From: Glandiceps talaboti
Lineage: Eukaryota > Hemichordata > Enteropneusta > Spengelidae
Length of the DNA stretch: 64,000 nt
NCBI RefSeq assembly: GCF_964340395.1
Contig: NC_135552.1
Coordinates: forward strand, 11,932,194 to 11,996,193
Direction: 5' to 3'
Positions 49,732 to 63,210 of the stretch are shown here, one piece after another. The notes under the pieces are model-generated. The model saw only the letters and a program-made list of their open reading frames with translations. It made no database searches and was not told the DNA's origin. The first letter of the stretch is position 1, and each line of letters opens with the position of its first letter. A program made the position numbers and the translations under genes.

Positions 49732-52700
49732 CTAGAAGATATCGTTGACACTCAGAGCAATAGGAGCTCTACTCATGGCAAAGTCATCAACCACTATGCT
49801 ATGCCTCTTCCGAACTATCTCATTGATGTAAGCCTTCATCAACTTGGCAATCTCAAATACCTGTGAAAGATAATATAGAAAGTACATTTGACATGATTCA
49901 GCTACAGAGACTTGCATTACTAACATATCATTCACATAGGAGTTCAGTCATAGTTTTAGAAAATGTCATTGAAAATATCTGTAACATATAACTGTATTTG
50001 GAAAGCTACCATGTAAAACTCAGACATTTAAATACCATTGGCCAAGTATATTTCACTGCCCTATTTATTCCCATGAACAAAAAACTCTCCAACACTCACA
50101 GGCGTGCCGCTAATTTATTTGCATTGTATTCATTGTATGAGATAGTGCCAACTGCTTCTTCTATTGAAAGTGTTGTGATTGATTATCACTTTTTTAGAAA
50201 CAATGTTGCGGTTACACTCATGAGATTACTTCTGATGTATAAATAGGTGGCTGAGCTCTCATTGAGCGGTGTTTACAGAGGAAAACAACTGAGTAGAATA
50301 TACTTCCTACAGTGATCTCACTTGTAGTAACAATGTAGATGGCCAGTACAATTCTTACCTGACTAGTTTCAAACACAAATGGTGTTTTATGTCCTTCTAC
50401 AACTATTTTGTATTCATTGGCTACTGGTGCACCAAACGACAAAATCCTGCAGGAAGAGAAAATGACACGATATGAAACAAATCAACTGTCTTCACCCTTT
50501 ATGCAGTCATGATCACAATTTGGTATATGATACTTATTGGTGTTAGAAAGTTATTACTTTGGTAACTGAGCCTTCAACTACGAAGATAAACTAAAACTAT
50601 TGTTGCAACATTTTTATACAACACTGATAAGCTATTGAATGGACAAGGTTTTAATTATAGTCTCAGTAGGGAGACATCACACCGTTTTATTGACAGAATT
50701 CCATGAACTTGCAGTGTACTGTTTTAAGACTTCCAATGTTTACACACTATCTTAAACACATGGTGACTAGAATCACAGAACAGAGGAATTAACTATTATC
50801 ACCCACTTATGTATAATCTACCATATTGAAGAACAATAGATTTAGTTTGTGGCTATCTTTGATAGTAAAACGAAGGCTTGATTACTACAGTCGTAACATC
50901 AACAGAAATGCCAAAAATAACATGAATTATATATTTGATTGCCAAGACTTACTTCTCATATGTAAATTCATCAATTGGTTTAGGATCTCCTCTCCTATAG
51001 AATGCAATCATCTTGGAACTAACACCGATCCATAGCTCTCCCAAAAACAGACCTTCTTTGCCCTCTACGTCAAAGACGGTGGATCCATAACCTGGCCACT
51101 TCCTTACCACATTCATATATTTTTCTTGTGCATCCTCTGCTGACATCCCCTACAGAAAGAAACACATAAAATAAGGTAAGGGATGATTGACAAGGACTGT
51201 CATGTCACTCATATGCTAAGCTTTTATGACATAACACAAAAAGTCCCAAAAGAAATGTTTAGAACACAGATGTTGCGTGATGCACTACAAAAGTAAGACA
51301 TGCAATATACATTGTACCTCATTTTCCTTGTCTAATTTGACTGTGGTTGATGTTGATTTGTGTAAATGTATCAAAACTTACTGCAGGGGACAGGTGAGAT
51401 GTTGATAGTATTTGACTGGCATTTACTTACTGTTAATGTCTTCCATTTCTCTATAACTGACGTGGTTGTGGCTGACAAATCTTCTTTGAACACTTCATCA
51501 ATCAGAAGTGAATCATCTGAAGCTGAAGGGTACAACAAAGGCAGAGTTATATATGGTAGTCAAAGTTAACCTCTTTGTAAGTACATGTAATATATGACTT
51601 GATTACACAATCAACATACTACAGTTAACAAGAAATGTATCCTAAACTCCATCATACAAAATTGATTCCTCAAAATTTAGAAACTGACATTTTAAATCAA
51701 GCTCAGATATTCCTCTACACTTTAGATTTATATGTACCAGTAATCTGGTTTTCTTGTAAAAGGCCTGTTTTGGTTTAGGATTCAAAATTAGTTGTGAAAA
51801 ACAGTTTTCTTGACAGAGGTGTAGAAAAAGTTGGTCTAGAACAAAAAAATAATCATGTTTAATTCTCATGGCTCCAGTGATAACATTGAAAACCTGGGGA
51901 TTGAAACCTGGCGTTTAAAGTTTGCACTGATTCAATTTGTTTTAATCTTCTATACGTATCATAGTAATTAGTTCTTGTATCAAAACCAAGTTTGCTGGAT
52001 TTACTACTATACTAAGAGTAAATACTGTCTAGTGGTAAAGACAGCAAACAGAGAATTTGACAAAGCCTATCGACCTGAACAGGTGAAACATTACTTGTAT
52101 GTAGATTAGAACCATTGGTTGAGAGACAAGAATGACTTATTATTATGTTTTACAGACCTGATGAACGTATATTCTACACAACACAATCAGAATTATATCC
52201 CTCAGATTTCTTTCATTAAACATGATATATTCTCTTATTTCCTGTCAAATCTAAGTTTTTTTTATTCACTCACCTGCTTTCTGTAATCTCCTCAATGTTC
52301 CTCTTCCTAATCCTCTAAGTGTGCCCTATGACAGGAGGAAAATGACAAATATCTTTACCAATATTGTTACATTTTCTTTGCGTGAGCTACCATTATCTTA
52401 GGAGATCATCGCCAAATTTATATGTACCTGGTAAACCTAAGATTGGCACTTTCTTTGATATGTTTGAGACAGGCAATTCACTAAAATGTAACAATTGTAA
52501 TTCAGCTCTTGTCATGCCAGATGATAACATGTGGAAATATCAATTAGATTTTTGTTGACCCAGACAAGAAGATTTACAACATCAAAGAGATATTTTGTCT
52601 AGCCAGAATGAGATTTTTGTCAAGGAAGGCGACATTTTGTATCAGGGTTTATGATTTTCATTGTAATTACTTCCACAGAAGTTTAATTCTTGAATTTGTC

Positions 52701-55585
52701 AATGAAATCATACAATTGCTTTGTTTTGTTGCTGTAGATTGCCACATCCTTTGATCTAGTCTGCATTCTACTAAACTGTAATATGTAATACAGTCCATCT
52801 GCGTCAAACTCTGCAACTCTTATTACATTTTTATGAAATGGATAGTAATATATGTACTCACCACTATAACATTTTCCCTCTTTTCATGTGATCTTGATGG
52901 TGATTCATTCTCTTTTTCTTTTTGTGATTTACTTGATCGAAGTCTTTTCACTCCGTAGTAGGATCCTAAATCATTACTGTACAAAATACACAGACAAAAA
53001 TGTTACTCAAGACTCGATATTTAGTATTAATTCAAAATACAGAGAGGTAGTGTTATTTGAGACTTGATATTAATACAGATTACTGAGACAAAATGTCACT
53101 TGAGACTTGTTGAGTTTTTAAAACAAATGACAGAGAAACTGGTAGGATTTACATGGTTTTTTAAATATTCTATACTCTAACACAGTCTTCAATATGCCAT
53201 ATGATAATTATACTATAATGTTAGTTTTTATATAGCACTTTCCCTGACCATGCTCGTAGTACAATTATTAGCCCTGATAAGGACCTATACTGGCACAACT
53301 ATCCTGTTTTATACTTCATGATCAACTCCCTCGGGAGCATACATCTATTAACACATAGGATTAAAGCATTCACATTGCAACCGCTATCCTACCAGGTCCC
53401 CCATTATACAGCTGGGTTGACCGGGGCACAATCATGGTTCAACTTGAAATCTTGAACCATTTAGAAACAGATGGTGGCAATGAGGCTTGAACCTGCAAAC
53501 TGCAACCTGCAGATTCAAAGCCAGCCACTCATTTGACCATCACGACTTCACAACCTGCAACATGCATATTCTAAGCCGGCCACTCATTTGACTGTCATGT
53601 TTCCTGGTTACACTCATTCATCATCATCATCATCCATTTAGATTTCTTAGTTGTACGTACATCCATGTTCCATTGACGAAATCACCTTTACTGTATTGTA
53701 ATCTTAATGCTGCTATGTACTGAAGCATTTCTTCAGATGCTGGAAACTGATCTCGCAGAACTTGTTCATGTGCCTGTCGACAAACAACACAATAATTATC
53801 AAACGAAAATGACACAATCACACTTATTTGGTTTGATCATGATGGAATACCGTGGAAAATTGAACACTGACGTTAATTTCTCAGTTATAAAGATTTTAAA
53901 GTAAGGTAATTGCTGATAACTGTACAAGTCTTTGTCATTGTCATATAGACTATTAATAATGGTGTGATTATTTCCTACAATTTCTACAATTTTTGGCATG
54001 ACAGGATTTGATAATAAATGTACATAGTACATCGTAAATATAAAACAGTTACATTACTTGTGATTAACTTTTAGTTACAAGGACACACCTAGTGTTGCTG
54101 ATGAGAGTCGGTGAAAGAGATTCATTACCCGACCCTTTTTTAACAATGAATACGAATTTACATATGAATTTTGAACTCAGAGTTCATGAACATTCATTGC
54201 TTGAAATGTTTACCTTCTTCTGGTCAATGCCTCATACAGATATTACTCTGGTAACTGAGCCTTCGGTTTACTAAGATAGACACAAACTAAAACTATTGTC
54301 ACAACATGTTGATACAACAGTGATAAGCTATTGAATGGACATTGGTTTAATTATATTCTCAGTAGGGAGGCATCGCAGAGTTTTATTGACAGAGTTCCAT
54401 GAACTTGCAGTGCTGTTTAGGGACTTCCAATGTTTACACTATTTTGATCACAGGGTGATTAGAATCACACAGCAGTGGAACTGCTATCACCCGCTTGTGT
54501 AACCTACCATATTGAAGAACAATAGTTTTAGTTTGCGTCCATCTTAATAGTAATTAAAAGCGAAGGCCGGATGTAGTTAGACCAAAGCTGGTGAAAGAGC
54601 ATTTTACCATGACACACGCATTTCATTACTGAAACACCTCACCTGTTCAAACATAAATCCATACTCAATAGACTCCTTGTCTACATGCTCGGTATCCATA
54701 AAACAATGAAGTTTAAAGAACAGCTGCCAGGGATGTTTAGGATCACCATAACCCTGTGCTTTGTATTGTTCAAACTTAGCCAAAACATCAGCTAAGATAG
54801 CTCTCTCGTCAATCACTTTCTCCGATGAACCTGACTTTTCAAAGAGTGCAAATCCATTGGCTGAGTGATCAAGACCCATGCCTTTCAAAAGGACAACAAT
54901 CACCTGGTTGAAAATAAAGAAGACGATTTTAGTAGAATATTCTTTCTTGCTCAATTAAGACAAAGACATACATTCTAGGAGTTAAACAATGACTGGTCAG
55001 AGGTATGAAATAACAATCAAACAATGACTGGTCAGAGGTAAGAAATAACAATCAAACAATGACTGGTCAGAGGTAAGAAATAACAATCAAACAATGACTG
55101 GTCAGAGGTAAGAAATAACAATCAGAGAGTTGGAAATCAATAGGAAGATGATTTAGCAGAATGTTCTTTCTATATTTTATTTCAAAAAGCAAATATGTAT
55201 ATTTTGGAAATGACTGGAAATGACTATCAATAACAAAATTTTGACACATTATTTTTTTAGCTTTTTACAATGTATTGAGTTACAAACACAGACTGGGTCA
55301 ATGTTGTTTCGTGTTGATTTTTCAAGTAGGAAGCCATGATAAAATTGTTTTATGAATTAAAACTCCAAAATAAATACCCAATCCTCATCCATTTGGTCAC
55401 TTTAACTTCTGAACATAATACTGACATGAAAGCTTGAGATTGCTGTCTGTCTACACTTACCAAATCTAAACTATCCAACTTTTAGTCCTTAAACTCACCT
55501 GTCCTGCTGAGGTAGCTGAATTGATAGAGATCTGACAGGAACCACCACCATAGCAGTAAACCATGGCATTCATTTCACGACGAGC
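49732..55585 (-). CDS. MYO10: Myosin-X exons encoding the FERM domain and C-terminus
   Basis: Ten exons from 55585 to 49732. The F1 lobe begins with VYCYGGGSCQISIN. F2 includes HPWQLFFKLHCFMDTEHV and LQYIAALRLQYSKGDF. The segment between F2 and F3 (exons 52976, 52325 and 51516) is Ser/Lys/Glu-rich and the least conserved part. F3 begins near KYMNVVRKWPGYGS. The protein ends with a divergent 20-residue tail before TAG. Confidence 0.92.
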
Positions 55586-58418
55586 CTGAAAATGTACACA
55601 ATAATATCAACATCATGCCTAGAGTCCTACAGAATAATGTACTGTTCAAATGTGCTAACGATAAAAGCAATCAGTGGAAAAAATTATATATTACATTTTT
55701 CCATAGATATAAAATCTACAATAGAAGCATCTTTGCTTGGAAGTGCCAAATAATATGTATTTCCCACTGATAAAATAGTCTACAAAGGTTGACAGTACAG
55801 TTTTATGTTTCACCACAGAAGGATACAACCTGTGTGTTGGCAAATGCTGGTAAAAATGTTGAAAATTTTTATCTAAATTTAGACAACCAGACTTGCTTTC
55901 TATCAAACCATGTCTCTCTAGCGTCTATGATCAAACCTACCAAGCATGCTATGATTTCTTCTCTTGATGGTACAAAGTCTCTACTTCTTGTTCTCTTGAT
56001 GGTTTGATGAGCAAACTGGGCATACTTAGCCATCTGACTGTCTGGGAACAGTTCCATTTGTCTGTAAAATGATAGGTAATGTATAAAAGTTGAAATGTTG
56101 AGGTTTTGGAGCAGTGATAACATGATATGCTACTACCACCAACAATCATACTTTCCTATTACCAAAGGTTTCACCACCAACCCCATCAATTACTATAACG
56201 CCCTCCCCCAAACCCCTACTTAAATTGTTCACCCCAAATCCATTACTATTATATGCCCCTCCCCCAACCCATCACTAATATTGTTCACCCCCAAATCCAT
56301 TACTATAACGCCCTCCCCCAAATCCCCACTAAAATTGTTCACCCCACATCCATTACTATTATATGCCCCTCCCCCAACCCATCACTAAAATTGTTCAATT
56401 CCCCAAAAAAATGCACTACTATAATCCCCTCCCCAACCTATCACTGAAATGTTCATTCCCTACCATCCACTACTAATAATTCCTTCCCAACCCATCAGTA
56501 AAATTGTCTGAATGAGTCTAACAGTGAATAAGAAAAAAAAAAATTTGCTTGCTGACACATTCTTTAACTGAATGAAATCATACACATTTTAAAACAAATG
56601 ATATAAATTTGATGAAACCATAATACTATGAATAAATCCCAGTCTTACCTTTTTAAGTGAAACCTTAGGAATCTAAGAATCTTTCTACTCGGTAGAAATG
56701 TACATGACATACACGCCATAATTTGCCAATTACGTAAATTATTAAGACTATCAGGGTCTTGGATTCCTGTGGTTTGTTTGGTGAGTTGACAATACACTTC
56801 ATCTCTCAGTGGTCTCAGGTCATGACAGGTTTGCATAATACCCTGCAATTTACAAAATCATGTCATGATTAATCAGCTGGCTTTATACTAGATTTTCATA
56901 ATGACGATGAATTTTATCATGATCAGCTAAATAGCTGTGATCTACACCCTTGGAAAACTACTGGGATGAGTAAGTCATACAGCAATACAATACATGACAC
57001 TGTAACTTCTGAGGGTTAACCCCTTCAATACTGAAAACATTCCCGCCAAAATTGTTTGGACAAAATTCTTGTTTTATGTAAGTTTTTGGCATATATCAAC
57101 TTCATTTTAGACTGGAATTTAAGATATGTTACTTCCTAATAAAGTAATATTATTGTAATTATGAAAATATTCATATAAATTGGGTCCACATATTATTTAA
57201 AACTCGTCTCTAGTCATGAAAGGGTTAATATCACCAGAATACAATCAATGCATTGTCATTTCATACATACTGCATCACAAGATTATATATGTAACAGATT
57301 GCAGCAATGATGAAGTTACCTATACAAGCATCAAAAGATAGGGTAAGACTACTCTAGTTCCTATACGGTATCGGTACGATTTACACCTCCCGTGGTTTAG
57401 TTAGAGACCACGTTGGCATACAGACTATAGGGTGAGACTATACATACCTGAATAACAGGAACTGGATCACCAACATTTTCAGAACCTTGTAATGTGCTGA
57501 ATACTTTGACAGCTTCTTCTTGTAAACTTGTGTAAACTTTCTCTGGATCTGGAAGATATAAAATGTACATGCTCTAGGGAATGAGTGGAGCTGTGGTTAC
57601 TTTATTTGATTATTACAGAAAACTCTGCAGTGAATAATAGTGGTCCAGGAGTAATGGTAAATAGGACAACATCCATTGATTTGTTGAAATAACCATGAAT
57701 TATTGTACATTCTGCTCATTTAAAACACACTTCATTATACTTTGCATTACCAAAGTTGCAACACTAAAGGCTTAGTATGCATATGCCCACTATGGAATGT
57801 CATTTTTTTTGCGCCAAGTTTGAATGAAATTGGTCTGTGCATGTCAGAGATATGGCTGGCCATGCACAGATGCATACACAGACAGAATCCATTCCATTAG
57901 CCCCTCTTTTGGCCGGAGCACGTCATAGGTATGGCTGTGGTGTGGTGTGGCTGCATGGGCATGGATGTATATTCCAATAGTTTAGTCTGTTAATTCTAAT
58001 AAAACATACCTGTGGAGGCAATCTGTCCATATGGCAGTGGTAGTAGAGGTGCTTTCAATGTATGAGGTGTATTTCTTAGGATGGGATTCCTGGCATATAT
58101 CAAATCTATTAGTACTGTATCACCAGATGTGGCTGCTTCCTGTAAGGACACATGGATGGGTTAAAATATCATTGTTTATCACTTTTAGCACAATTTATCA
58201 TCCATCATTACATTATCAAAGACAACTAGAAAACATAGACTGCTGATGTATAATTATCTGGACTTAAAAAGTGTAGTTTGTTATTTTATGTTCAACATAT
58301 CTACTATGAATATTATCTGAAATCCCACAGACAGACTGACTGACTGATGGACTGACAGAAACTGACAGACAGACAAGACAGACAGACTGATGGACTGACA
58401 GAAACTGACAGACAGACA

Positions 58419-58470
<52 letters not shown>

Positions 58471-59098
58471 TGGCTGATGGACTGACAGAAACTGACAAAC
58501 AGACTGACTGACTGATAGAAATTGACATTGATAAGTTGACTTACCCTTAGATCATTTATAAGCTGACTTACCCTGAGCTCATTTATAAGTTGAAATCATT
58601 GATAAGTTGACTTACCCTGAGCTCATTTATATCAAAGCTGACTTACCCTGAGATCATTGATAAGTTGAAATCATTGATAAATTGACTTACCCTGAAATCA
58701 TTGATAAGTTGACTTACCCTGAAATCATTAATAAGTTGACTTACCCCGAGATCATTGATAAGTTGAATTACCCTGGGATCATTGATAAGTTGACTTACCC
58801 TGAGATCATTGATAAGTTGAAATCATTGATAAGTTGACTTACCCTGAGATCATTGATAAGTTGACTTACCCTGAGATCATTGATAAGTTGAAATCATTGA
58901 TAAGTTGAATTACCCTGAGATCATTGATAAGTTGACTTACCCTGAGATCATTGATAAGTTGTTGGGTTGGTGTTTCTATTGGTGGTTTACTATCTATTAC
59001 ATCCTGGATAGCACAGACCCATCTCCAGGCTTCATCATAGGACAATGTGTGAAGATTGTAGGAATGTTTACGACCATGAACTATAAACTTCCAGGCAC
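49732..59098 (-). CDS. MYO10: Unconventional myosin-X, C-terminal part (PH end, MyTH4, FERM)
   Basis: Fourteen exons give the last 609 residues in frame: 59098-58941, 58139-58010, 57548-57448, 56842-56649, 56061-55941, 55585-55499, 54903-54643, 53773-53661, 52976-52862, 52325-52274, 51516-51431, 51149-50953, 50446-50359 and 49860-49732. The order is the end of a PH domain (AWKFIVHGRKHSY), MyTH4 (YARNPILRNT, PLLPLPYG, TCHDLRPLRDEVYCQL, SCTFLPSRKIL) and FERM (YCYGGGSCQI, RAILADVLAKFEQY, EYGFMFEQ, KWPGYGSTVFDVEGKEG, ILSFGAPVANEYKIVV). It is collinear with vertebrate myosin-X, including the conserved tail LMKAYI..IV.KR. Myosin-X is an actin motor at filopodial tips; MyTH4-FERM binds microtubules, integrins and netrin receptors. 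The motor, IQ, coiled-coil and most PH sequence lies beyond the right edge. The acceptor of exon 51516 has an equally good alternative six bases upstream (51522). Confidence 0.94.
50550..50880. repeat. Dispersed repeat copy in myosin intron (pair with 54240-54570)
   Basis: About 330 bp similar in the same orientation to 54240-54570, sharing TGATAAGCTATTGAATGGAC and CCATATTGAAGAACAATAG. A shorter related stretch (CTATCACCCAGCTGTGTAAT) occurs in duplicate units A and B, so this is an interspersed family. Confidence 0.75.
53220..53625 (-). mobile_element. tRNA-derived SINE
   Basis: On the minus strand the 5' end has tRNA-like promoter boxes (TGGTCAAATGAGTGG as box A, GGTTCAAGCCTC as box B), with part of the head duplicated. 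The 3' end carries AAAGTGCTATATAAA, typical of many SINE tails in fish and marine invertebrates. It lies in an intron of the myosin gene. Confidence 0.65.
54240..54570. repeat. Dispersed repeat copy (pair with 50550-50880)
   Basis: Second copy of the 330-bp repeat, in another intron of the same gene. Confidence 0.75.
54986..55125. repeat. 35-bp tandem repeat, four copies
   Basis: Units of about 35 bp containing CAATGACTGGTCAGAGGTAA, in a myosin intron. Confidence 0.9.
55243..55400. mobile_element. Solo arm of hairpin MITE
   Basis: Matches the right arm of the hairpin at 43275-43425 (TTGATTTTTCAAGTAGGA, CATGATAAAATTGTTTTAT). Confidence 0.7.
55941..58139 (-). CDS. MYO10: Myosin-X exons encoding the MyTH4 domain
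   Basis: Exons 58139-58010, 57548-57448, 56842-56649 and 56061-55941 (phases 0-1, 1-0, 0-2, 2-0) encode LIDLIYARNPILRN, DPVPVIQ, GIMQTCHDLRPLRDEVYCQL, then FVPSREEI. The invariant MyTH4 patterns LRDE.YCQ..KQT and LPS..I..FL..HL are intact. Confidence 0.92.
56160..56510. repeat. Imperfect C-rich tandem repeat
   Basis: Six or so diverged units of about 55-60 bp with CCCTCCCCCAA and AAATTGTTCACCCC, in a myosin intron. Confidence 0.8.
58327..58530. repeat. AGAC/ACTG microsatellite
   Basis: AGAC units mixed with GACTGATGG variants, in the intron between the PH-end and first MyTH4 exons. Confidence 0.88.
58540..58964. repeat. Minisatellite containing copied splice donors
   Basis: Roughly 27-30-bp units, each with CTTACCCTGAGATCATTGAT on the plus strand. 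On the coding strand this is the last codons of the PH-end exon (LINDLR) followed by the donor GTAAGT. The unit nearest the exon (58941-58964) is the real exon end, so at least ten extra exon-end/donor copies lie in the intron. Confidence 0.9.
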
Positions 59099-60593
59099 CT
59101 ACACACACCAATGCAGGAAGTGAATAGTACAGCAAATGTTAGGTTGGGAAGAGAGTTGATAAACCAACATTGGTACAAATAGAAAGAACGCATGCTTGAC
59201 ATCGATAGATAAGTTTTATGTATTCATTGACATGCTTTATATCTACAGAACAGTTTGATTGTAGAAGGCTAGGATTTATGGAGATGGTTTGACAAACAGT
59301 ATTTAGTATTAGGGTGAAAATTTTGAATTTTTTTAAATAGGTATTTTGTAAAACACGCTTGTCTATATCTATGGCAACCCAGAAAGAAGGCGATATATTT
59401 GGTTTCTGCCAAAGATGGTTTGATTTCATGCCTGAATTCATTCCTCTAAGGTGGAAATGATTACAAAATAAACGTAATTAACTACGCATAGATTTTCAAA
59501 TTGTTAACAGAATATTGATCTTTCAGGTATACCTACATATATAACTAAAAGTTACTTAAAATGCCATGCATGTCAAATTTCTTTCATTCAGTCATTTTGA
59601 TTTGCACTAATTGAATTTCTACTGATTTGCATGCTACTAACACTCTTTAGCTGTTTGCTTAGATCTACTTTCAATTAATTTGTTACACATATCTGTAAAT
59701 GTTTGCGATTTTTGTAAAAGCCAAAAGTATTCAATACTGTTTTATACACAGTAAACTGCATTTATTCTGTCATATTTATTCACTGACTACATGAAAATTC
59801 TTAATGGATAGTATTCTATTTTCAATTAGTTCAGTGTATAAACTTGGTTTGGTTGGATTACAAAATTGATCACTAATTCTAAACAGATCAATAAATGTAC
59901 TAACATTCTACTAACATGATCAAAAATACACATTTGATAAGAAACTGTCAAAAGTGTAAAAAAAAAAAAAAACACTATCTCTGTGATAGGTGTATATTCA
60001 TAACATATTCCTTAGTCCCAATATCTTTTTTTGTGCAACTATAACCAACACAACAAGTTTTTTGTTTAACACTTGATAAACCATACCACAACCCCCTCTA
60101 GAGTTCAAACATAGAAGCTTACACTAGGGACGTATACACATTTTGCACATAGCATGCACATATCATTGGTGCTTTGCAATACAAGTCTGTGTGAGGGCGC
60201 TGTCACATTGTCTGGCTTTGACTTCTGAGAATGATGGATGATCATGTCTTTGGAAACTTTAGCCCTAGGTGGTTCTTGCCTTTAGAAAGTTGGAAACAGA
60301 CTCTGATATGCATTTCTGAAATCACTATAGTTGTAAAGAAATGTTTCCAGAAGTTTACGAGGGGACAGTGTGACAACAACCTCCCTGTATTTGATACTAA
60401 CTACAAAATCTGCATGAGAATAAATGTATGAGAACATTATGACATAAATATACTACTAGAGTATGTAAGAAGACAATATAAAATAGTACACAAAAATATA
60501 ATATTATCATAATGGTGATTTCATAAATGAAATACAGTACAGATCAACTTAAACCACAAAGAACTTCTGTGTACTACACGAGTCTTAGAATCA

Positions 60594-60626
<33 letters not shown>

Positions 60627-60867
60627 TGTGTGTGTCTGTGTCTGTATTTTTACATACGTAACAATTACACAAATGACTTCTGTCTTGTGTTTCTGACTGT
60701 AAGGTGTGTTTGTGCCACATACATTTTTACAACAATTGTCTGTCTCTGTGTGTGCATGTCAAAAGCCAAAAGTATATAGCAAAGAACTTGTGTTTTCATA
60801 CTTGTGTGTGTGTGTGTGTTGAAAGTTTACAGAACAAAACCACAGACACTTGACAACACTTTCACTG

Positions 60868-61124
60868 TACGTAGTATATCACAGGACAACACTTGCAATG
60901 TACACAGTATATCACAGGACAACACTTGCAATGTACGTAGTAGTATATCACAGGACAACACTTGCAATGTACATAGTATATCACAGGACAACACTTGCAA
61001 TGTACATAGTATATCACAGGACAACACTTGCAATGTACATAGTATATCACAGGACAACACTTGCAATGTACGTAGTATATCACAGGACAACACTTGCAAT
61101 GTACGTAGTATATCACAGGACAAC
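60868..61124. repeat. 33-bp minisatellite, eight copies
   Basis: Units GTA(C)GTAGTATATCACAGG followed by ACAACACTTGCAAT, nearly identical; one copy carries an extra three bases. Since 33 is divisible by three, repetitive frames stay open on both strands. Confidence 0.93.
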
Positions 61125-62047
61125 AGTTTTACAGAATACACTATTAACTGATCAGCAATTGTTTATTTGGATATTTTTAATAGCACTATTATATACACCA
61201 GCTGGGTATTCATTTTCAACACACTGCATGCAAACTATTACTTTTCACACTATTTATTATAAATAAGGAAGGATTTCAACGAAAGTTTCATCCTATCTTA
61301 GTTATGTTATGTAACTTTGTTGACATATTTTGAGAAAGACTCTGGCAAAGTGAACAGTAGTAAATTTTGTGAAATTAAGTTATCTTGAATATGTTGACGG
61401 TCAATTGCTTTTGAAAAACTATGAAATATTGAACTTTGAATGTAAAAAGACTGTTTGCACAGGTTTGATTTAAGTTAGTGTTTTTAGATTGCTTTTCATG
61501 TTTTCATACATTTGACTTTTTTTGTGAACAATCTGTGAAAAATAAATTATTATGTATTTTACTGGAAAATAGTCAAACATTAATAGATAGATGTCTGACA
61601 ATACATGTACCATTTTTTTTTAATTACAGGAAAGTGTATCAAGTAATGAAAACCCAAATCTGGTATTGTGGCATTATGCCATGCTGGACAAATCATGCAT
61701 TATTTCACACTTGACTATGCATAGTAAAACCATTCACTATCAGTTGCATTCATTTATACTGCCTACCACAGAGTAAGCATTAAATTTGTTGATTATTTTC
61801 TCTCATTTGATCTTTAGAAAAATGTAGAATTGAATGATTTAGGTCAAAAAATATAGTAACCCTGCTCCCGGACCCTGCTTCAAAGCTTCGATAAATTTTG
61901 ATAGAATCTGGGCAGGAAAATACTGACAGTGAATGATTAAGCGTTCTAAACACCATGCAAGCAAAACACTTGATAACCATACAACCATGCAGACGAATAA
62001 AAACAACTATTATATAGCTGAAGCAATGTTGATATACTGCCACCTAC

Positions 62048-62182
62048 CCCTCTTTTTAGGTGAACGAGATTGTCTAAAACTTTGTGAGCCATTGAGGGGG
62101 AGACTAGGCCTATGGTGTGAGACTGAGTTATAAGTTTTGAGCAGTACTGACCCACTAAACGAATGATGCCGCCTCCTTTTAC
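62048..62182 (-). CDS. Candidate cassette exon of myosin-X
   Basis: A 135-nt open segment between acceptor CTATGTAG and donor GTAGGT on the minus strand encodes a Ser/Arg/Lys-rich peptide (KRRRHHSFSGSVLLK ... RSPKKRG). It is phase 1 at both ends, so it can be skipped without frameshift, and its last base joins the next known exon (59098) in frame as Gly-Ala-Trp. It has no counterpart in vertebrate myosin-X that I recognise, so it may be an alternative insert in a PH loop, or a chance open frame. Confidence 0.38.
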
Positions 62183-62949
62183 CTACATAGGAAGTCAAGT
62201 TAGGAATGAGGGACAGTACATAGGTAAGACATATGTGGAGAATTACAGGTAGAAAGATTAGAAAAGCCACACTCATCAAGGTCAAAGGTCAATGGTTGAC
62301 AGTAAGCAGCGAGCTGCACATGTGTTTTTTTATGCTTGCTTTTTAGGGAAAGGGATTCTACTTTTACATGTAAATTAACACCATGCCTTACATTGGTCAA
62401 TGAAGCTGGAAAGATTTTAATATAGTATTAAATTTTGACATGATTTAAAGGAAATTTTCAGACAAAATTGTGAATATGTGATTTATGCAATTTTCAGGTT
62501 ACAGGTTTGGCTCCATACATTACAACCCGTGTGCATTGACACCAGAAGTATACTGGTTGCAGGGAATTTCATGGATAGTATCTCATATTTTCAAATAATA
62601 GTTTCACTTCAACAAAGTGTGCATTTGTTTTTGGAATGAAATTAGTACGAGGTCCAGAAGATATGTCTCAAAATTTCATCAGTGATCAGAGACAGCACAC
62701 TACCAATGTAGAAACAATCAAACCATGTACATATGTAGTTTTCACTAACACAATGCACAAATTTGAATATCTTGGCATGATGTCTTGCATCAGATCACTT
62801 CATACAAGCAAAGTCAATGCCATTCATTCATTCAACAATTGTATTTGGAAGTTGAATTTCAATGACATATATCAAATGATACAAACATACTAAGTTGCCA
62901 CAAAAACCCAATAACTTAATCATTACAGCAAGTAACACTGAAGTAAAGC

Positions 62950-63210
62950 ACTTTCTCTATGTGCTACACTCATTTATAGCATTCATATCAAGTGTAAAAG
63001 TATACTGTTTCAATTGGTTTATTTACAAGCCTGGCATGTGGTCAATTAGCAATGACAGTATACTTTTACACTTGATATGGACGCTATAAATGATTGTGGT
63101 ACATACAGAAAACGCTTTACTTTGGTGTTATGGGTTGTACTTGATATGGATGCTATAAATGATTGTGGTACATACAGAAAACGCTTTACTTTGACATTAT
63201 GGGTTGTATA
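62950..63210. repeat. Direct plus inverted repeat cluster
   Basis: 62963-63006 is the reverse complement of 63058-63104 (sharing TATCAAGTGTAAAAGTATAC). The right arm continues into a stretch repeated in direct orientation (63075-63140 and 63141-63206, sharing GGTACATACAGAAAACGC). Confidence 0.8.

Noticed and set aside
60850-61266. 138-residue repeat frame, and a CRISPR-array-like appearance
   Set aside because: Contiguous 33-bp tandem units without unique spacers in an animal intron; a minisatellite, not CRISPR.
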